The notes under the pieces were generated by a model. That model ran no database searches and was not told the DNA's origin. It worked only from the letters and a program-made list of their open reading frames with translations. A stretch of 64,000 nucleotides of DNA from Rahnella aceris (lineage in GTDB: Bacteria > Pseudomonadota > Gammaproteobacteria > Enterobacterales > Enterobacteriaceae): positions 1,488,001 to 1,552,000 of the forward strand of contig NZ_JAADJV010000001.1 of NCBI RefSeq assembly GCF_011684115.1, read 5' to 3'. Below, piece after piece: positions 26,031-35,286 of the stretch. The first letter of the stretch is position 1, and every line of letters starts with the position of its first letter. The position numbers were made by a program, and so were the translations under genes.

Positions 26031-26603
26031 ATGAAATCACGAATTTGGAATATGTTACCCCATGAGTACGCCCCTTTTTTTCGTGCCCTGCACATCGTTG
26101 TGGCACTTTTAATACTTTCACAAATTATCAACTCCAACTTTACTGAAACTGAAGCGCTTGCCGGGCATGGCCTGGACAGCGTGATAACCTGGGTGCATGT
26201 AATTTCCGGGTCAGGGCTGATTATCTGTGGCTTCCTGATGCTTGGCTGGATGATGACCCAGAGAGGTTTTACTTACTATTTTGCCTGGGCTAAGCTGGAT
26301 TTTGAGGGTATTAAACAAGATATCAATACGCTGATGAAATATCGCTTACCTGAAGCCCATTCCGGTGGCATTGCCAGTACTATTCAGGGGCTTGGTGTTC
26401 TGGCGTTATTATGCGTAGCCATATCGGGTGGATTATGGTTCTTACTCAATACTGTTGAATCTGATTTAGCGGATAAAATTATCGGGTGGCATAAGTTCCT
26501 TACTACTTTTATTGAAGTCTATTTTTATGCGCACGGTGCAATGGGGATTTTACACCTGTTAATTGAACGATATAAAAACCACTCACCGGCTATTAATGAT
26601 TAA
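26031..26603 (+). CDS. Cytochrome b561 / Ni-hydrogenase-type b-heme membrane protein
   Basis: 190 residues with four to five hydrophobic helices. Histidines placed like the heme ligands of bacterial cytochrome b561 are seen in RALHIVVAL (helix 1), TWVHVISGSG (helix 2), GWHKFLTTF and YAHGAMGILHLL (late helices). Such proteins pass electrons between quinone and periplasmic acceptors; some are superoxide:ubiquinone oxidoreductases. It stands alone, with no partner subunit, and is AT-richer than the preceding cluster. The specific electron partner is unknown. Confidence 0.78.
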   Translation: MKSRIWNMLPHEYAPFFRALHIVVALLILSQIINSNFTETEALAGHGLDSVITWVHVISGSGLIICGFLMLGWMMTQRGFTYYFAWAKLDFEGIKQDINTLMKYRLPEAHSGGIASTIQGLGVLALLCVAISGGLWFLLNTVESDLADKIIGWHKFLTTFIEVYFYAHGAMGILHLLIERYKNHSPAIND

Positions 26604-26893
26604 CTTATTGCAGGCTGAGTCATGACATTTAATCATTTTTAATGATGTGATATCGCCTTTGGCGCGAAAAGCCACGCTCGCTGGGGTTGGCCGCGGATGA
26701 GGCGATCTCCTGTCGTTTATTACCCCCCATGAATGCGCAATTATTGTTCCGGCCTGAATGCATCAGGCCTCAAGAGACCTCCGGGCAAATGCTGTCTGTC
26801 AAACCTGCTCCACCGTACCGGGGCTTCCTGAAGCTGTAACGCGACCAGATTCCCCCGTTCTGCCCGCGAAAGTCTCGCGCTGGCCGCAGAGTT

Positions 26894-27082
26894 CTAAATC
26901 TCTTTCACCCGGGACGAGTCGTACACCTCCTGGGCCCGTTCCATTTCTGCTCCATGCTCCAGCGCCCATTCGTACAATGCAATAAACGTGAGAATTAAAA
27001 TCGACCATTTATTAGTGATGTTTTCAAGAACAGGACGGGTTTTAGCTGTAACGTCCGCTCTGGCACTAAACGAACGCCCCAC
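26894..27082 (-). pseudogene. HxlR-type regulator remnant with internal deletion
   Basis: The 62-codon frame from GTG 27082 joins two recognisable parts of an HxlR-family winged-helix regulator. RPVLENITNKWSILIL is the helix-1 region, and ALYEWALEHGAEMERAQ resembles the C-terminal helix. The roughly 50 residues between them, including the recognition helix, are absent. The 5' end is formed by a copy of the dispersed repeat (27053-27070), so the native N-terminus is also lost. There is no ribosome-binding site. The surrounding 26604-27167 shows no other gene. Confidence 0.55.
27053..27070. repeat. Dispersed hairpin repeat, 5' box only
   Basis: GTCCGCTCTGGCACTAAA, the 5' box of the repeat family described at 45151, here fused to the start of the HxlR remnant. 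Confidence 0.5.
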
Positions 27083-27167
27083 AAAAAGGATGTCACTGGG
27101 CAGCGGGAAGCGGATCTTTTACTTTGCACCTGTCAGACATTTGCATCCGCCATAAGCTTTATCGGGC

Positions 27168-27773
27168 TTATTGAGATGCTTCTGCAAGTAAGGCAGCCTG
27201 CACGGCAGGACGCGCATTGATATTTGCCATATACGCCGTTAATACAGGCCAGCGATTCAGTTCGATGGAAAAGAATTTACACCAACCCAGCACAGTGAAA
27301 AGGTAAGCATCAGCAACGCTGAACGACGGGCCCGTCAGATAGGCTTTTTCATTGAGCGTATCCTGCAGATAATCGAACCGCCGGAAGAGCTTTTCACGAA
27401 AGAGCGATCTGACGTCTTCAGGCAATGTGGAGTTGAACAGCAGTGCGGAGCCCGCATGTATTTCACTGGTGATAAAGTTTAGCCATTCCTGCAGACGCAC
27501 TCGCGCCCAACTGTCCGCTCGCGGTGCCAGCCCCCTTTCCGGCTTCAAGTCAGCGAGGTATTGCACAATGGCCGGCCCTTCGGTGAGTATCTGACCATTG
27601 TCCAGTTCCAGCGCGGCGACATAGCCTTTTGGATTAATGATACGGAAGTCACGTCCGTCTGCGGTGAGCTTGCTTCTGTTGTCCACTTTGACCAGTTCAA
27701 ATTCAAGCCCGAGCTCACGCAACACGATGTGGGGTGAAAGCGAACAGGTGTCAGGGGCGTAATAAAGTTTCAT
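27168..27773 (-). CDS. Glutathione S-transferase (beta-class-like)
   Basis: 201 residues from ATG 27773 behind GGAGA. The N-terminal thioredoxin-like domain begins MKLYYAPDTCSLSPHI with Cys10 in the beta-class position, and the glutathione-binding turn LTEGPAIVQYL follows. The all-helical C-terminal domain contains SVADAYLFTVLGW. Cytosolic; likely conjugates or reduces electrophiles. It is divergent from a LysR gene 130 bp away, the probable regulator. Confidence 0.92.
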   Translation of the reverse strand: MKLYYAPDTCSLSPHIVLRELGLEFELVKVDNRSKLTADGRDFRIINPKGYVAALELDNGQILTEGPAIVQYLADLKPERGLAPRADSWARVRLQEWLNFITSEIHAGSALLFNSTLPEDVRSLFREKLFRRFDYLQDTLNEKAYLTGPSFSVADAYLFTVLGWCKFFSIELNRWPVLTAYMANINARPAVQAALLAEASQ

Positions 27774-27903
27774 GGTCTCTCCGATAAAATTGAAAAGCTT
27801 TTTAGCAATGTGCTGGCCGTTCCTGAACACACTGTGCGTAATGTGTCTCGTGCTGTAAAATTAATGATTCATAAATTAACTATTAGCTGAGCTACTGATA
27901 CCT

Positions 27904-28782
27904 ATGATGAATCTTTTGCACTGGCGTTTACTGGTCGCCGTGGCGGATGCCAGCAATATCTCACGCGCCGCTGAAGAGGTGGGAATGACTCAGTCCGGCG
28001 CCAGTCAGGCTATCGCTCAGTTAGAGGCTTCACTTGGGTTCCCGGTGTTCACGCGTGAGCGTCGACACATCGGCGTCACCGCGCTGGGTGAGCAGGTTAT
28101 CGAACAGGCAAGGATAATGCTTGAACGGCTGAACGCCATCCGCGTGCTGGCTGATGAGAGCCGCGGTTTAAAGGGCGGACGCATTCGCCTCGCCAGTTTT
28201 CCCTCGGTGACGTCCACATTTTTGCCTGGGCTGCTGCGCGACTTTAAGCGTCTGCATCCGGGCATCGACGTGGTGGTACTGGAAGGTACAGACGAGGAAG
28301 TGGAGGAATGGATTGCAGCAGACACTGTGGATCTGGGTGTGGTCATGAATCCCGAACCGGGACGAGCAGACGTTGTATTGGGACAGGATGCATGGGTGGC
28401 GGTCATGCCATCCCGTCATCCGCAGGGACAGAATGCAAAGGCGGATGGCATAACGCTAGAGGCACTGGCAGGCCAACCCTTTATTCTCGCGACAGGCGGA
28501 TGTGTCGTTAATGGAAAAAGTCTGATGGAGCAGGCAGGCTTGCAGCTCTCTGATGTACGCGTAAAAGTACGGGATTGGGTCAGCGCCTGCATGCTGGTGC
28601 GTGAAGGCATGGGTGTGACGCTGATTCCGGAATCTGCCCTGCCAGCTGAATTGCGAGCCCTGTGCGTGCTGCCGGTGACACCTTCTATACACCGTGAATT
28701 TTGTCTTGTTTGTTCGCCATCCGGAAAGTCTTCTGGTGCGACACAGGCATTACTGCAAGGGCTGCGTAAAAGAGGAGGATGA
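27904..28782 (+). CDS. LysR-family transcriptional regulator
   Basis: 292 residues with an N-terminal helix-turn-helix (ISRAAEEVGMTQSGASQAIAQLEASLG) and the usual effector-binding domain. It starts at paired ATGs at 27904 and faces the glutathione S-transferase gene, so it probably controls it, perhaps in response to an electrophile. No operon partner follows; the next gene is convergent. Confidence 0.88.
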   Translation: MMNLLHWRLLVAVADASNISRAAEEVGMTQSGASQAIAQLEASLGFPVFTRERRHIGVTALGEQVIEQARIMLERLNAIRVLADESRGLKGGRIRLASFPSVTSTFLPGLLRDFKRLHPGIDVVVLEGTDEEVEEWIAADTVDLGVVMNPEPGRADVVLGQDAWVAVMPSRHPQGQNAKADGITLEALAGQPFILATGGCVVNGKSLMEQAGLQLSDVRVKVRDWVSACMLVREGMGVTLIPESALPAELRALCVLPVTPSIHREFCLVCSPSGKSSGATQALLQGLRKRGG

Positions 28783-28850
28783 GTAAAGTGCAGGCTACGG
28801 CGTCACTGCGGAGCACATAAACTTCACCCATAAAACCTAATCAACATGTT

Positions 28851-29720
28851 TCAAACTATCGGGGTTTTGAATCGGGTCACATCACGTACGGGTGGCATGC
28901 CAAACATACGCGCATATTCCCGGCTGAACTGGGAGGCACTTTCATAACCGACGGAGAAGGCCACAGCAGCCGCTGCGTCTGGCTCGAATATGAGCTGCCG
29001 CCGAGCCTTCAAAAGTCTAAGCTTTTTCTGGTACTGGATCGGCGTCATGGCGGTAACTGCTTTGAAATGGCGATACAAAGCGGCAACGCTCATCCCAGCC
29101 AGAGCCGCCAGATCTTCCACGAGGAAAGGTTCGGTAAAGTGCACGCGTATCCAGTCGATCGCCCGACGAACCTGTGACAATCCACTATCAGCATGCGCGA
29201 TTTGCCTGAGCATATTGCCGTGTGGACCTTGAAAAACCCGAAAGAGTATTTCCCGTTCGATCATCGGCGCCAAAATCCCCGCTTCGTCCGGGCGATCAAC
29301 TAGCCGCATCATCCGGAGCCAGGCGTCCATCATTTCCGGGGACGCGGCAGTAGCCGAGAAATCGGGTTCACGCAGGGTTGGCCGGGTATCGCAAAGGTCA
29401 CCGAACATAGTCGCGATAACCACAGGGTCTAAAGTCAAGCCAACAGCCAGAAAAGGCCGGTTCGGGGCATCAGAATGAATCTGTCCTATAGCTGGTACGT
29501 CGATTGGGATAAGCGTATAGGACGCTGGTTCGAACCAAAGAACCTGATTGCCAATGGACAGGTTTTTAGTGCCCTGTAAGACCAGATGGAGCATCGGTTC
29601 ATACACCTGGTCCGAGCAAGCCTCTGCTCTGACCATCTTTACGCGGGGAATACCGGTAGCGGTCCATTCATTTTCAGCACGCATCACTAAGTCGCGCAAT
29701 TCGTTCATTGTATCAGTCAT
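28851..29720 (-). CDS. AraC-family transcriptional regulator
   Basis: 289 residues from ATG 29720. The N-terminal AraC_N (cupin-like) domain (HLVLQGTKNLSIGNQ) is followed by a double helix-turn-helix near residues 190-285 (DLAALAGMSVAALYRHFKAV; VAFSVGYESASQFSREYARMFG). It is divergent from the SDR gene at 29885, a very common arrangement in which the regulator activates the oxidoreductase. Longer frames upstream lack a ribosome-binding site. Confidence 0.9.
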   Translation of the reverse strand: MTDTMNELRDLVMRAENEWTATGIPRVKMVRAEACSDQVYEPMLHLVLQGTKNLSIGNQVLWFEPASYTLIPIDVPAIGQIHSDAPNRPFLAVGLTLDPVVIATMFGDLCDTRPTLREPDFSATAASPEMMDAWLRMMRLVDRPDEAGILAPMIEREILFRVFQGPHGNMLRQIAHADSGLSQVRRAIDWIRVHFTEPFLVEDLAALAGMSVAALYRHFKAVTAMTPIQYQKKLRLLKARRQLIFEPDAAAAVAFSVGYESASQFSREYARMFGMPPVRDVTRFKTPIV

Positions 29721-29884
29721 GTCGTCCAATATACGCCAACGCTTCTGCGCTGCAATCAAACGAGAAGAATAGGCAACGATATGCGAAGATCAGGCACGCC
29801 TATGAGCGAGTGACCGCCTTAAGATAACGCTTGTCAACCGAGGTGATTCGCCTCAGGCACATACGTTAAACAAGAGGTTACCAA

Positions 29885-30637
29885 ATGAAGTTACCTGGAA
29901 AAGTCGCCGTTGTAACGGGCGCGTCAAGCGGTATTGGCGCTGGCATTGCAAACGCACTCGGCGCAGAGGGTGCCACTGTCATCGTGAACTATGCCAGTAG
30001 CGAAAAGAGTGCCAACACCGTCGTCGCGTCAATAGAGGCTGCGGGAGGAAAAGCATTTGCCGTGCAAGCGGATATGAGCAAGTCGGCAGACGTCGTCCGT
30101 TTGTTTGACAAGGTTAAGGCGGACCATGGCAAGCTGGACGTTTTGGTCAACAATGCTGGCGTCGCCGTATTCGAAATGATCTCCGATATGACGGAAGATG
30201 CGTTCCACAAGCAATTCAACGTCAATGTTTTGGGCTACTTTCTGGCAATCAGGGAGGCGGTAAAACATTTTGGTGATGCGGGTGGTAGCATCATAAACAT
30301 TAGTTCCATTCTGAGCACCGACCCTTACCTTGCCTCTAGTGTCTATTCAGCAACCAAAGGGGCGGTCGACACAATGACATTTGCACTGGCTCGTGAGCTA
30401 GGACCACGCGGCATTCGCGTAAACTCAATTTTGCCTGGTCATACCAACACACCGGCAACCGACGGAAATTTCGCGGGAGAACTCGGGGTGAAGCTGCTTG
30501 CAGGAACACCATTGGGTCGCTTCGGCGAACCCAGCGATATCGCACCCGTCGCCGTTTTTCTCGCATCTGCAGACTCACATTGGGTAACAGGCGAATCCAT
30601 CCGGGCTGCGGGTGGTGTGCGCGGTGTGGGCTACTAA
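29885..30637 (+). CDS. Classical short-chain dehydrogenase/reductase
   Basis: 250 residues. TGASSGIGAG is the cofactor loop, NNAG lies near 89-92, and the catalytic Ser (SS around 140), Tyr154 and Lys158 (YSATK) are all present. The loop after strand 2 (NYASSEKSA) suggests NADP(H). The glucose-dehydrogenase/FabG-like branch is likely. It starts behind AAGAGGTT and is divergent from the AraC regulator. The substrate is unknown; single-gene AraC-SDR pairs often act on aldehydes or ketones. Confidence 0.92.
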   Translation: MKLPGKVAVVTGASSGIGAGIANALGAEGATVIVNYASSEKSANTVVASIEAAGGKAFAVQADMSKSADVVRLFDKVKADHGKLDVLVNNAGVAVFEMISDMTEDAFHKQFNVNVLGYFLAIREAVKHFGDAGGSIINISSILSTDPYLASSVYSATKGAVDTMTFALARELGPRGIRVNSILPGHTNTPATDGNFAGELGVKLLAGTPLGRFGEPSDIAPVAVFLASADSHWVTGESIRAAGGVRGVGY

Positions 30638-30861
30638 TCCTTGAATTTAAGCCGCCTATACGGTGGCTTTCAACGTTTGAGTGACTTCTGAAATCTCCTT
30701 CTTTCCAATCAACCCCCCGAATCTCAATTCAGTTTCTGGAAGATCCCCATACCTTTAACGCTTCAGAGCGTTGCCCCTTTGTCGGGGCGACGCTCGCTTG
30801 GTTTAGTGATGGTTCTCGCGGCACAATACCTGTGCGCAATGGACCTGCTGATGTTAGCAAC

Positions 30862-30917
30862 GTCCGCTCCTGGCACAAAGCAGCCCGACGCGGACGGACT
30901 GTCCGCTGTGAGCGAGG
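30862..30917. repeat. Dispersed hairpin repeat copy
   Basis: 5' box GTCCGCTCCTGGCACAAAGC, then an inner GCGGAC/GTCCGC stem, then a TGAGCGAG 3' box. It lies in the otherwise gene-free stretch 30638-30933. Confidence 0.6.
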
Positions 30918-30933
30918 CGCTGACCCCGGCTTA

Positions 30934-31143
30934 TTAAAACGAATGTCTGCGCTTCCACTCATTTACAACATCACCCAAAGTTTTTGGATCATCATTACGT
31001 ATCCACATCATAAATTCACGATCGAATCGAAAATCTTCGCCACACTCCTTAATCATGAAACGACGAACGTTTTGCGTATTTTTGTAGTTTTTATCAATGC
31101 TAGTGGCACTGGTCAGTAATGAGCTATGCCAATCAATTTTCAA
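30934..31143 (-). CDS. Small DUF6434-like protein
   Basis: About 69 residues. I prefer the TTG at 31143, eight bases after AGGAG; a GTG at 31152 overlaps that site. The C-terminal FRFDREFMMWIRND...KTLGDVVNEWKR pattern matches, as I recall it, the small DUF6434/SAP-like proteins of unknown function. The first half of the gene lies inside a 108-bp block that is duplicated exactly at 40459-40566. The family call rests on memory of a short pattern. Confidence 0.6.
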   Translation of the reverse strand: MKIDWHSSLLTSATSIDKNYKNTQNVRRFMIKECGEDFRFDREFMMWIRNDDPKTLGDVVNEWKRRHSF

Positions 31144-31191
31144 TTTACTCACTCCTATGATGAAGAGGTTGATTAGAAATTAGGATACTAA
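31084..31191. repeat. 108-bp exact duplication, copy 1
   Basis: Identical base for base to 40459-40566. It covers the ribosome-binding site, the start and about 20 codons of the DUF6434-like gene plus upstream sequence. This copy is in its native context; the other is not. Confidence 0.95.
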
Positions 31192-31248
31192 ATGGGCTTA
31201 AAGATATGTTTAAGTGAAAGAATAAGCTTGTTTTGAAGTTAATTGCTA

Positions 31249-31998
31249 TCAACTCAGTATTTCTGCCACTCTTTGGCCGAAGGTTGTGGGATCCTGTAAC
31301 ATCATGAGATGACCCGTTGAAGGCATGACAGTGACACTTTTCGCGTGCTGAGTTGCCCAGTCGGGAACATCCCAGCCACTCGCTGAATGTTCACCCGCCA
31401 GTAAATGCACAGGGACAGAAGTAAACACGGTTTTGACCAGAGTTTGATAGCCAGGGTCCCCGGTGACCTCGACAACTGACCGGGCCATGGCAAGCAGCGT
31501 TGAAGCTGGCTGATGTTTAAGCCAGATTGTCGCGATTTGTATTTTGTCAGACTGCGGATCGATTCCGGAGCCCTCCAGCCAGGTTTCTGGCGAACCTTGC
31601 ATCTCCGCCAACATGGATTCGACTTGCGTTAATGTCATTTTCGCGATGGTGGATGTCCAGAACGCATCTTTAAGAGAGAAGTTGCCTTCTACACTGACAA
31701 TCTCCTTAACGCATTCGGGATATTTATGCGCAAACGCGTAGGCCACAGCGCCCCCGACAGAATGACCCACAAGGCTCACGGCGGATCCCTGATATTCGGC
31801 CTGGATCACCTCATAAATCCGTTTCACCTGCCCCCAGATGTTTATTTTCTCTACAGGTATATCGCTGCGTGCGCCGTAGCCGTTAAGGTCAGGAGCAATA
31901 ACGGGCCGATCGCCCAGCGGTCTGTGAAATTTCGGATCATTCAAAGTACCTATTAAGCCGTTGATAAATATGACAGGCGTGTTGGACGAATTGTTCAT
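31249..31998 (-). CDS. Alpha/beta-fold hydrolase
   Basis: 249 residues. VIFINGLIG near the N-terminus is the oxyanion-hole region. LVGHSVGGAVA holds the nucleophilic Ser80, and STGHLMMLQDP near the C-terminus holds the catalytic His. The acid is probably around EHSASGWD. No signal peptide, so cytosolic. The substrate is open: esterase, lactonase or haloperoxidase-like. It shares strand with the serine hydrolase upstream, separated by 60 bases. Confidence 0.87.
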   Translation of the reverse strand: MNNSSNTPVIFINGLIGTLNDPKFHRPLGDRPVIAPDLNGYGARSDIPVEKINIWGQVKRIYEVIQAEYQGSAVSLVGHSVGGAVAYAFAHKYPECVKEIVSVEGNFSLKDAFWTSTIAKMTLTQVESMLAEMQGSPETWLEGSGIDPQSDKIQIATIWLKHQPASTLLAMARSVVEVTGDPGYQTLVKTVFTSVPVHLLAGEHSASGWDVPDWATQHAKSVTVMPSTGHLMMLQDPTTFGQRVAEILS

Positions 31999-32058
31999 TT
32001 AGCTTTCCGTAACAGGTGTGGCGTGAATTTTTTGTGTTTAACGAGCCTTTAAGTGGAT

Positions 32059-32619
32059 TTATTTATATCCGCAGGCGCTTATGGACATGCCAATAAGCTC
32101 TTTTAACCATGCACGCCCCTGAGGCCAGTCACCGAGTCCGCTGGCTGCGTTGATATGCCCTCGCTCACCGATATTGACCAGACTACTGCCCCAGGCATCG
32201 GCACAGCACTGGCTGTAATGGATATCGGCATAAGGGTCATTGGAACTGGCAATCATCATGCTCGGAAATGCGAAACGCTTTTCACTCCGGGGAACACTAA
32301 ACCCCTTAGCCTCTTCTGGAAACACATCGCGTGTGGGATCGGGTACCGCGACCAGCAACGCGCCTCTCACCACCGTGCGGCTATATTGTGCCCAGTTTGC
32401 AACCTGCAGGCAGCCAAGACTATGGGCGACTAAAATGACGTCTGGCCCGGTCTTTCTGACGGCAGTTTCTAAATTTTCGACCCACTCTTCGCAAACCGGA
32501 TGATCCCAGTCTTGTCCCGAAATGAGGGTCATTGACGCGTCAGTTTGTGTCCATAGCGTTTGCCAGTGTCCTGAGCCCGAGTTGCCAATTCCCGGAAGAA
32601 GCAATATTGGAGATGTCAT
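32059..32619 (-). CDS. RBBP9/YdeN-type serine hydrolase
   Basis: 186 residues from ATG 32619 behind GGGAA. ILLLPGIGNSGSGHWQTLW, VAHSLGCL (nucleophile Ser67), SSNDPYAD and GERGHINAASGLGDWP are the diagnostic motifs of the small RBBP9 serine-hydrolase family. It is divergent from the Lrp-type regulator 124 bp away and precedes the alpha/beta hydrolase, so the three probably form a unit. The physiological substrate of bacterial members is not established. Confidence 0.9.
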   Translation of the reverse strand: MTSPILLLPGIGNSGSGHWQTLWTQTDASMTLISGQDWDHPVCEEWVENLETAVRKTGPDVILVAHSLGCLQVANWAQYSRTVVRGALLVAVPDPTRDVFPEEAKGFSVPRSEKRFAFPSMMIASSNDPYADIHYSQCCADAWGSSLVNIGERGHINAASGLGDWPQGRAWLKELIGMSISACGYK

Positions 32620-32743
32620 GTCTTGATTCCCAAAGAGGTGTTCACATAATGTAGGCGAATGACACATCGTTCCTGAATGGCAAGTCATCGAAATACAGCC
32701 CGATTAACCGATGATTCATCTACATTTTGAGCAAAGGATTAGC

Positions 32744-33187
32744 ATGGAGCTTGACAACAAAGACCGGCAAATTTTGGAAGCACTTCAAATGAACGCACGT
32801 CAGAGTCTGGCCTCTCTGGGCAAATGCATTGGCCTTTCGCAGCCAGCGATGAGCGAACGGGTCAAAAAACTCGAAAGTGCAGGCGTCATTGAAGGATACG
32901 GCGCACGCGTCAATTTGCGAGAGATTGGACTGGGATTACAGGCGATCCTGCGAGTACGCACAACCCACCAATACATCAAACACTATCTGGCGTTATTTAA
33001 CGATATCCCTGAGGTGATAGAAGCTGACAGGATCACAGGAGAGGACTGCTTCATCGTGCGTTGTGTTTTTTCTCAACCGGCTGATTTGGAAGCCGTTGTC
33101 GATGCCCTGGCGGTTCATGGTTCAGTGACCACATCGTTAGTTCTGTCTAACGCAGTGCGTAAACAGGTGCCTGTGCGCCCGGGGTGA
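32744..33187 (+). CDS. Lrp/AsnC-family transcriptional regulator
   Basis: 147 residues from ATG 32744 behind AAGGA. The N-terminal helix-turn-helix (DRQILEALQMNARQSLASLGKCIGLSQPAMSERVKKLE) and the RAM effector domain (GEDCFIVRCVF) are complete. It is divergent from the RBBP9-type hydrolase and likely its regulator, possibly sensing an amino acid. Nothing follows downstream except a repeat element. Confidence 0.9.
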   Translation: MELDNKDRQILEALQMNARQSLASLGKCIGLSQPAMSERVKKLESAGVIEGYGARVNLREIGLGLQAILRVRTTHQYIKHYLALFNDIPEVIEADRITGEDCFIVRCVFSQPADLEAVVDALAVHGSVTTSLVLSNAVRKQVPVRPG

Positions 33188-33226
33188 CCGGCTCACATTT
33201 GATCGACATGGCAGGATATTAGCAAG

Positions 33227-33291
33227 GTCCGATTTAGGCACCAAGCTGCTGTAGGTGAGGCCCATCAGGCTGCTGAGAGCGAACAGCAGAC
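33227..33291. repeat. Dispersed repeat, long form, copy 1
   Basis: 65 bases matching 38174-38238 at 59 positions. It begins with the GTCCG..TTTAGGCACCAA box and ends GAGCGAACAG. The surrounding 33188-33406 has no gene that I can support. Confidence 0.8.
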
Positions 33292-33406
33292 GTTCGCAGT
33301 TGTTCTCATTACTGATGAAGGCATTACTTAAATCGCGGTGTGTAAATCAACGGGGGATTAAGTCATATGGCCTGAGATGCTTCACGGTATTGACGAGAGT
33401 GTCGTT

Positions 33407-33844
33407 CTAGCAAGATCTATCGCCGTCAGCCCAGCGCTTGATATCACTTATATTTGGCGACCTGATGCCCACACTCAAGATGTTCTTGGTTGTGTATAGG
33501 CTGACCTGTGCTTTGTCCCCATCATGTCTTTCTATTTCAATTAGCGTGTTGTTAATCAACAGTCCCTGCGCAAGGAGCTTTTGATTGATCTCACCTTCAT
33601 TGCGCTCACCGTCAAACTCGCTTAATACGATGACCGGATTTCCTGAATATGCCTCATATTCCAGGCACTGCCTTGCCATGTGCCTTAAGGTTCGATAGGT
33701 ATCGGAGGGCTCCGTCTTGCTCGTGAAGCTGCCGTCATAGGATGATTGACTGCTTTTTAATTCGCTGACGGTTATGGCGCACCCGCTGATTGAGATAGAA
33801 AATAATAGTGTAGACAGCGTCAAATATTTCAATTTCAACTCCAT
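33407..33844 (-). CDS. Small lipoprotein of unknown function
   Basis: 145 residues from ATG 33844. The signal peptide ends in a lipobox, ISGC, so the mature protein is probably membrane-anchored. The rest is soluble with two further cysteines (RQCLEYE and the C-terminal SC). I recognise no family. It lies 50 bases downstream of the histidine kinase on the same strand and may be the last gene of that operon, perhaps an envelope-stress target or accessory sensor. Confidence 0.7.
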   Translation of the reverse strand: MELKLKYLTLSTLLFSISISGCAITVSELKSSQSSYDGSFTSKTEPSDTYRTLRHMARQCLEYEAYSGNPVIVLSEFDGERNEGEINQKLLAQGLLINNTLIEIERHDGDKAQVSLYTTKNILSVGIRSPNISDIKRWADGDRSC

Positions 33845-33894
33845 TGTTCTGACAGAGGCCCTCCGCTGGGCTGGTATCAAAATCATGTTTTCTT

Positions 33895-35286
33895 TCAGGC
33901 GGACTTGTGGTTTGGAAAGTCAACAGTAACCATGAGCCCACCTTCTGCAGACGTACTCAGGCATACGCTGCTGTTGTGTTGCTGCGCAACCGCTTTGACT
34001 ATGGCAAGCCCCAGTCCACTCCCGCTTTGTATCTGATTGGGATCGCGAAAAAACCTATCGAACACGCGCTCCCTCAATTCAAATGGAATGCCGGGCCCTG
34101 CATCTGAAACACGCAGCTGAGTAGATTTATCAAGTGATCGTACATCTACCTCAACCCGTCCGCCCTCAGGGCTGTACTTCACGGCATTTTCAATTAAATT
34201 ATCAATCAGCGACATCAGGCGTTCCCTGACGCCTGTGATCCAGACTTCATCATCAGAGTAGAATTCGAGCTCAATCCTGCGCTCAGCCGCCAGCGGTGCC
34301 AGTGCAGCCATTCGCTCTTGTATGAGCGTTGTCAGCGGCACAGGCTCCATAACAGTGTCAATACGCACTTCGCTGTGCATCATCAGTAGCAACTGATTGA
34401 CAAGACGCGCTGCACGGCTATTGCTGCGAATAATCCCTGCCAGCAACTCCTGTTGATTATTACTGCTTACATAGGACTGCAACGCCTCCACATTGATTCG
34501 CATCGCAGCCAGGGGGGTACGCAGTTCGTGAGCGGCATCTGCAATGAAAACCCGTTCCCTATCAGAACTCTCTTGTACCCTGGCAAGAAATAGATTAGTA
34601 GCGTCCACCATTTGGCGAAGCTCCATGTGCTTTGGCACTTCTTTTAAGGGAGAGAGATCTTCTGAAGTTCGTAAGGAAATTTCATTTATCACCTTGTTCC
34701 AGGGTCGCATTGCAATACGGATTGACAGCCACGCGGGAAACAAAAGAAAAGGAATGCACACCAGTAGCGGCAATATGTAGTATCCACGCGAGTTCAGGTA
34801 TATAAAAAAGTTCCAGCCTCCGGCAGGCGTGACAAGTGTTACCTCCGCATCGGATCTCCCGGACTTGAGAGTACGGCTAGTCCAGGTGCGACCTTCACTC
34901 TGAATGCTCTGAATTTTCCCATACAGGGTGTTTGTCACCCCTGACGGAGCGCCATCAGATGAATAAATTATCTCTTTATTCTTCCGAACGATTAGGCTGA
35001 TTGACAGTTTCGGATCTTCACCTCCGCCATAACCTTCCCGCAACGCGGTGCTGAACTTTTCCAGCACCGCGTTGCGATCCTGCGGGCGATCATCCATACG
35101 ATCAACCAATGTAAGAATGGTTTCGTAGGTATTGCTGCCCGTTAGCATCGGGGGGCTACGCAAGTTCTCCCACAAAATGTAGGTCAGAAAAAGACACCAA
35201 AGCAGTGTAAGCAGTAGCATCTGGGCGATCATAATTCGCCGTACGAGCGTTGGAGTTCTCAGGTGGCGCCAAAAATTTCGCATCAA
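33895..35286 (-). CDS. Sensor histidine kinase, QseC/PmrB-like
   Basis: 463 residues. Membrane helices at about 18-40 and 170-192 flank a periplasmic sensor of about 130 residues. HAMP-like linker, then H-box DAAHELRTPLAAMR (His253), N-box NLIENAVKYSPEG, G1 DAGPGIP and G2 GSGLGLAI: a complete kinase. Its start overlaps the response-regulator stop by four bases. The divergent MipA/OmpV gene and downstream lipoprotein suggest envelope sensing; in Vibrio, OmpV sits beside the CarRS/VprAB system. The signal is unknown. Confidence 0.92.
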   Translation of the reverse strand: MMRNFWRHLRTPTLVRRIMIAQMLLLTLLWCLFLTYILWENLRSPPMLTGSNTYETILTLVDRMDDRPQDRNAVLEKFSTALREGYGGGEDPKLSISLIVRKNKEIIYSSDGAPSGVTNTLYGKIQSIQSEGRTWTSRTLKSGRSDAEVTLVTPAGGWNFFIYLNSRGYYILPLLVCIPFLLFPAWLSIRIAMRPWNKVINEISLRTSEDLSPLKEVPKHMELRQMVDATNLFLARVQESSDRERVFIADAAHELRTPLAAMRINVEALQSYVSSNNQQELLAGIIRSNSRAARLVNQLLLMMHSEVRIDTVMEPVPLTTLIQERMAALAPLAAERRIELEFYSDDEVWITGVRERLMSLIDNLIENAVKYSPEGGRVEVDVRSLDKSTQLRVSDAGPGIPFELRERVFDRFFRDPNQIQSGSGLGLAIVKAVAQQHNSSVCLSTSAEGGLMVTVDFPNHKSA

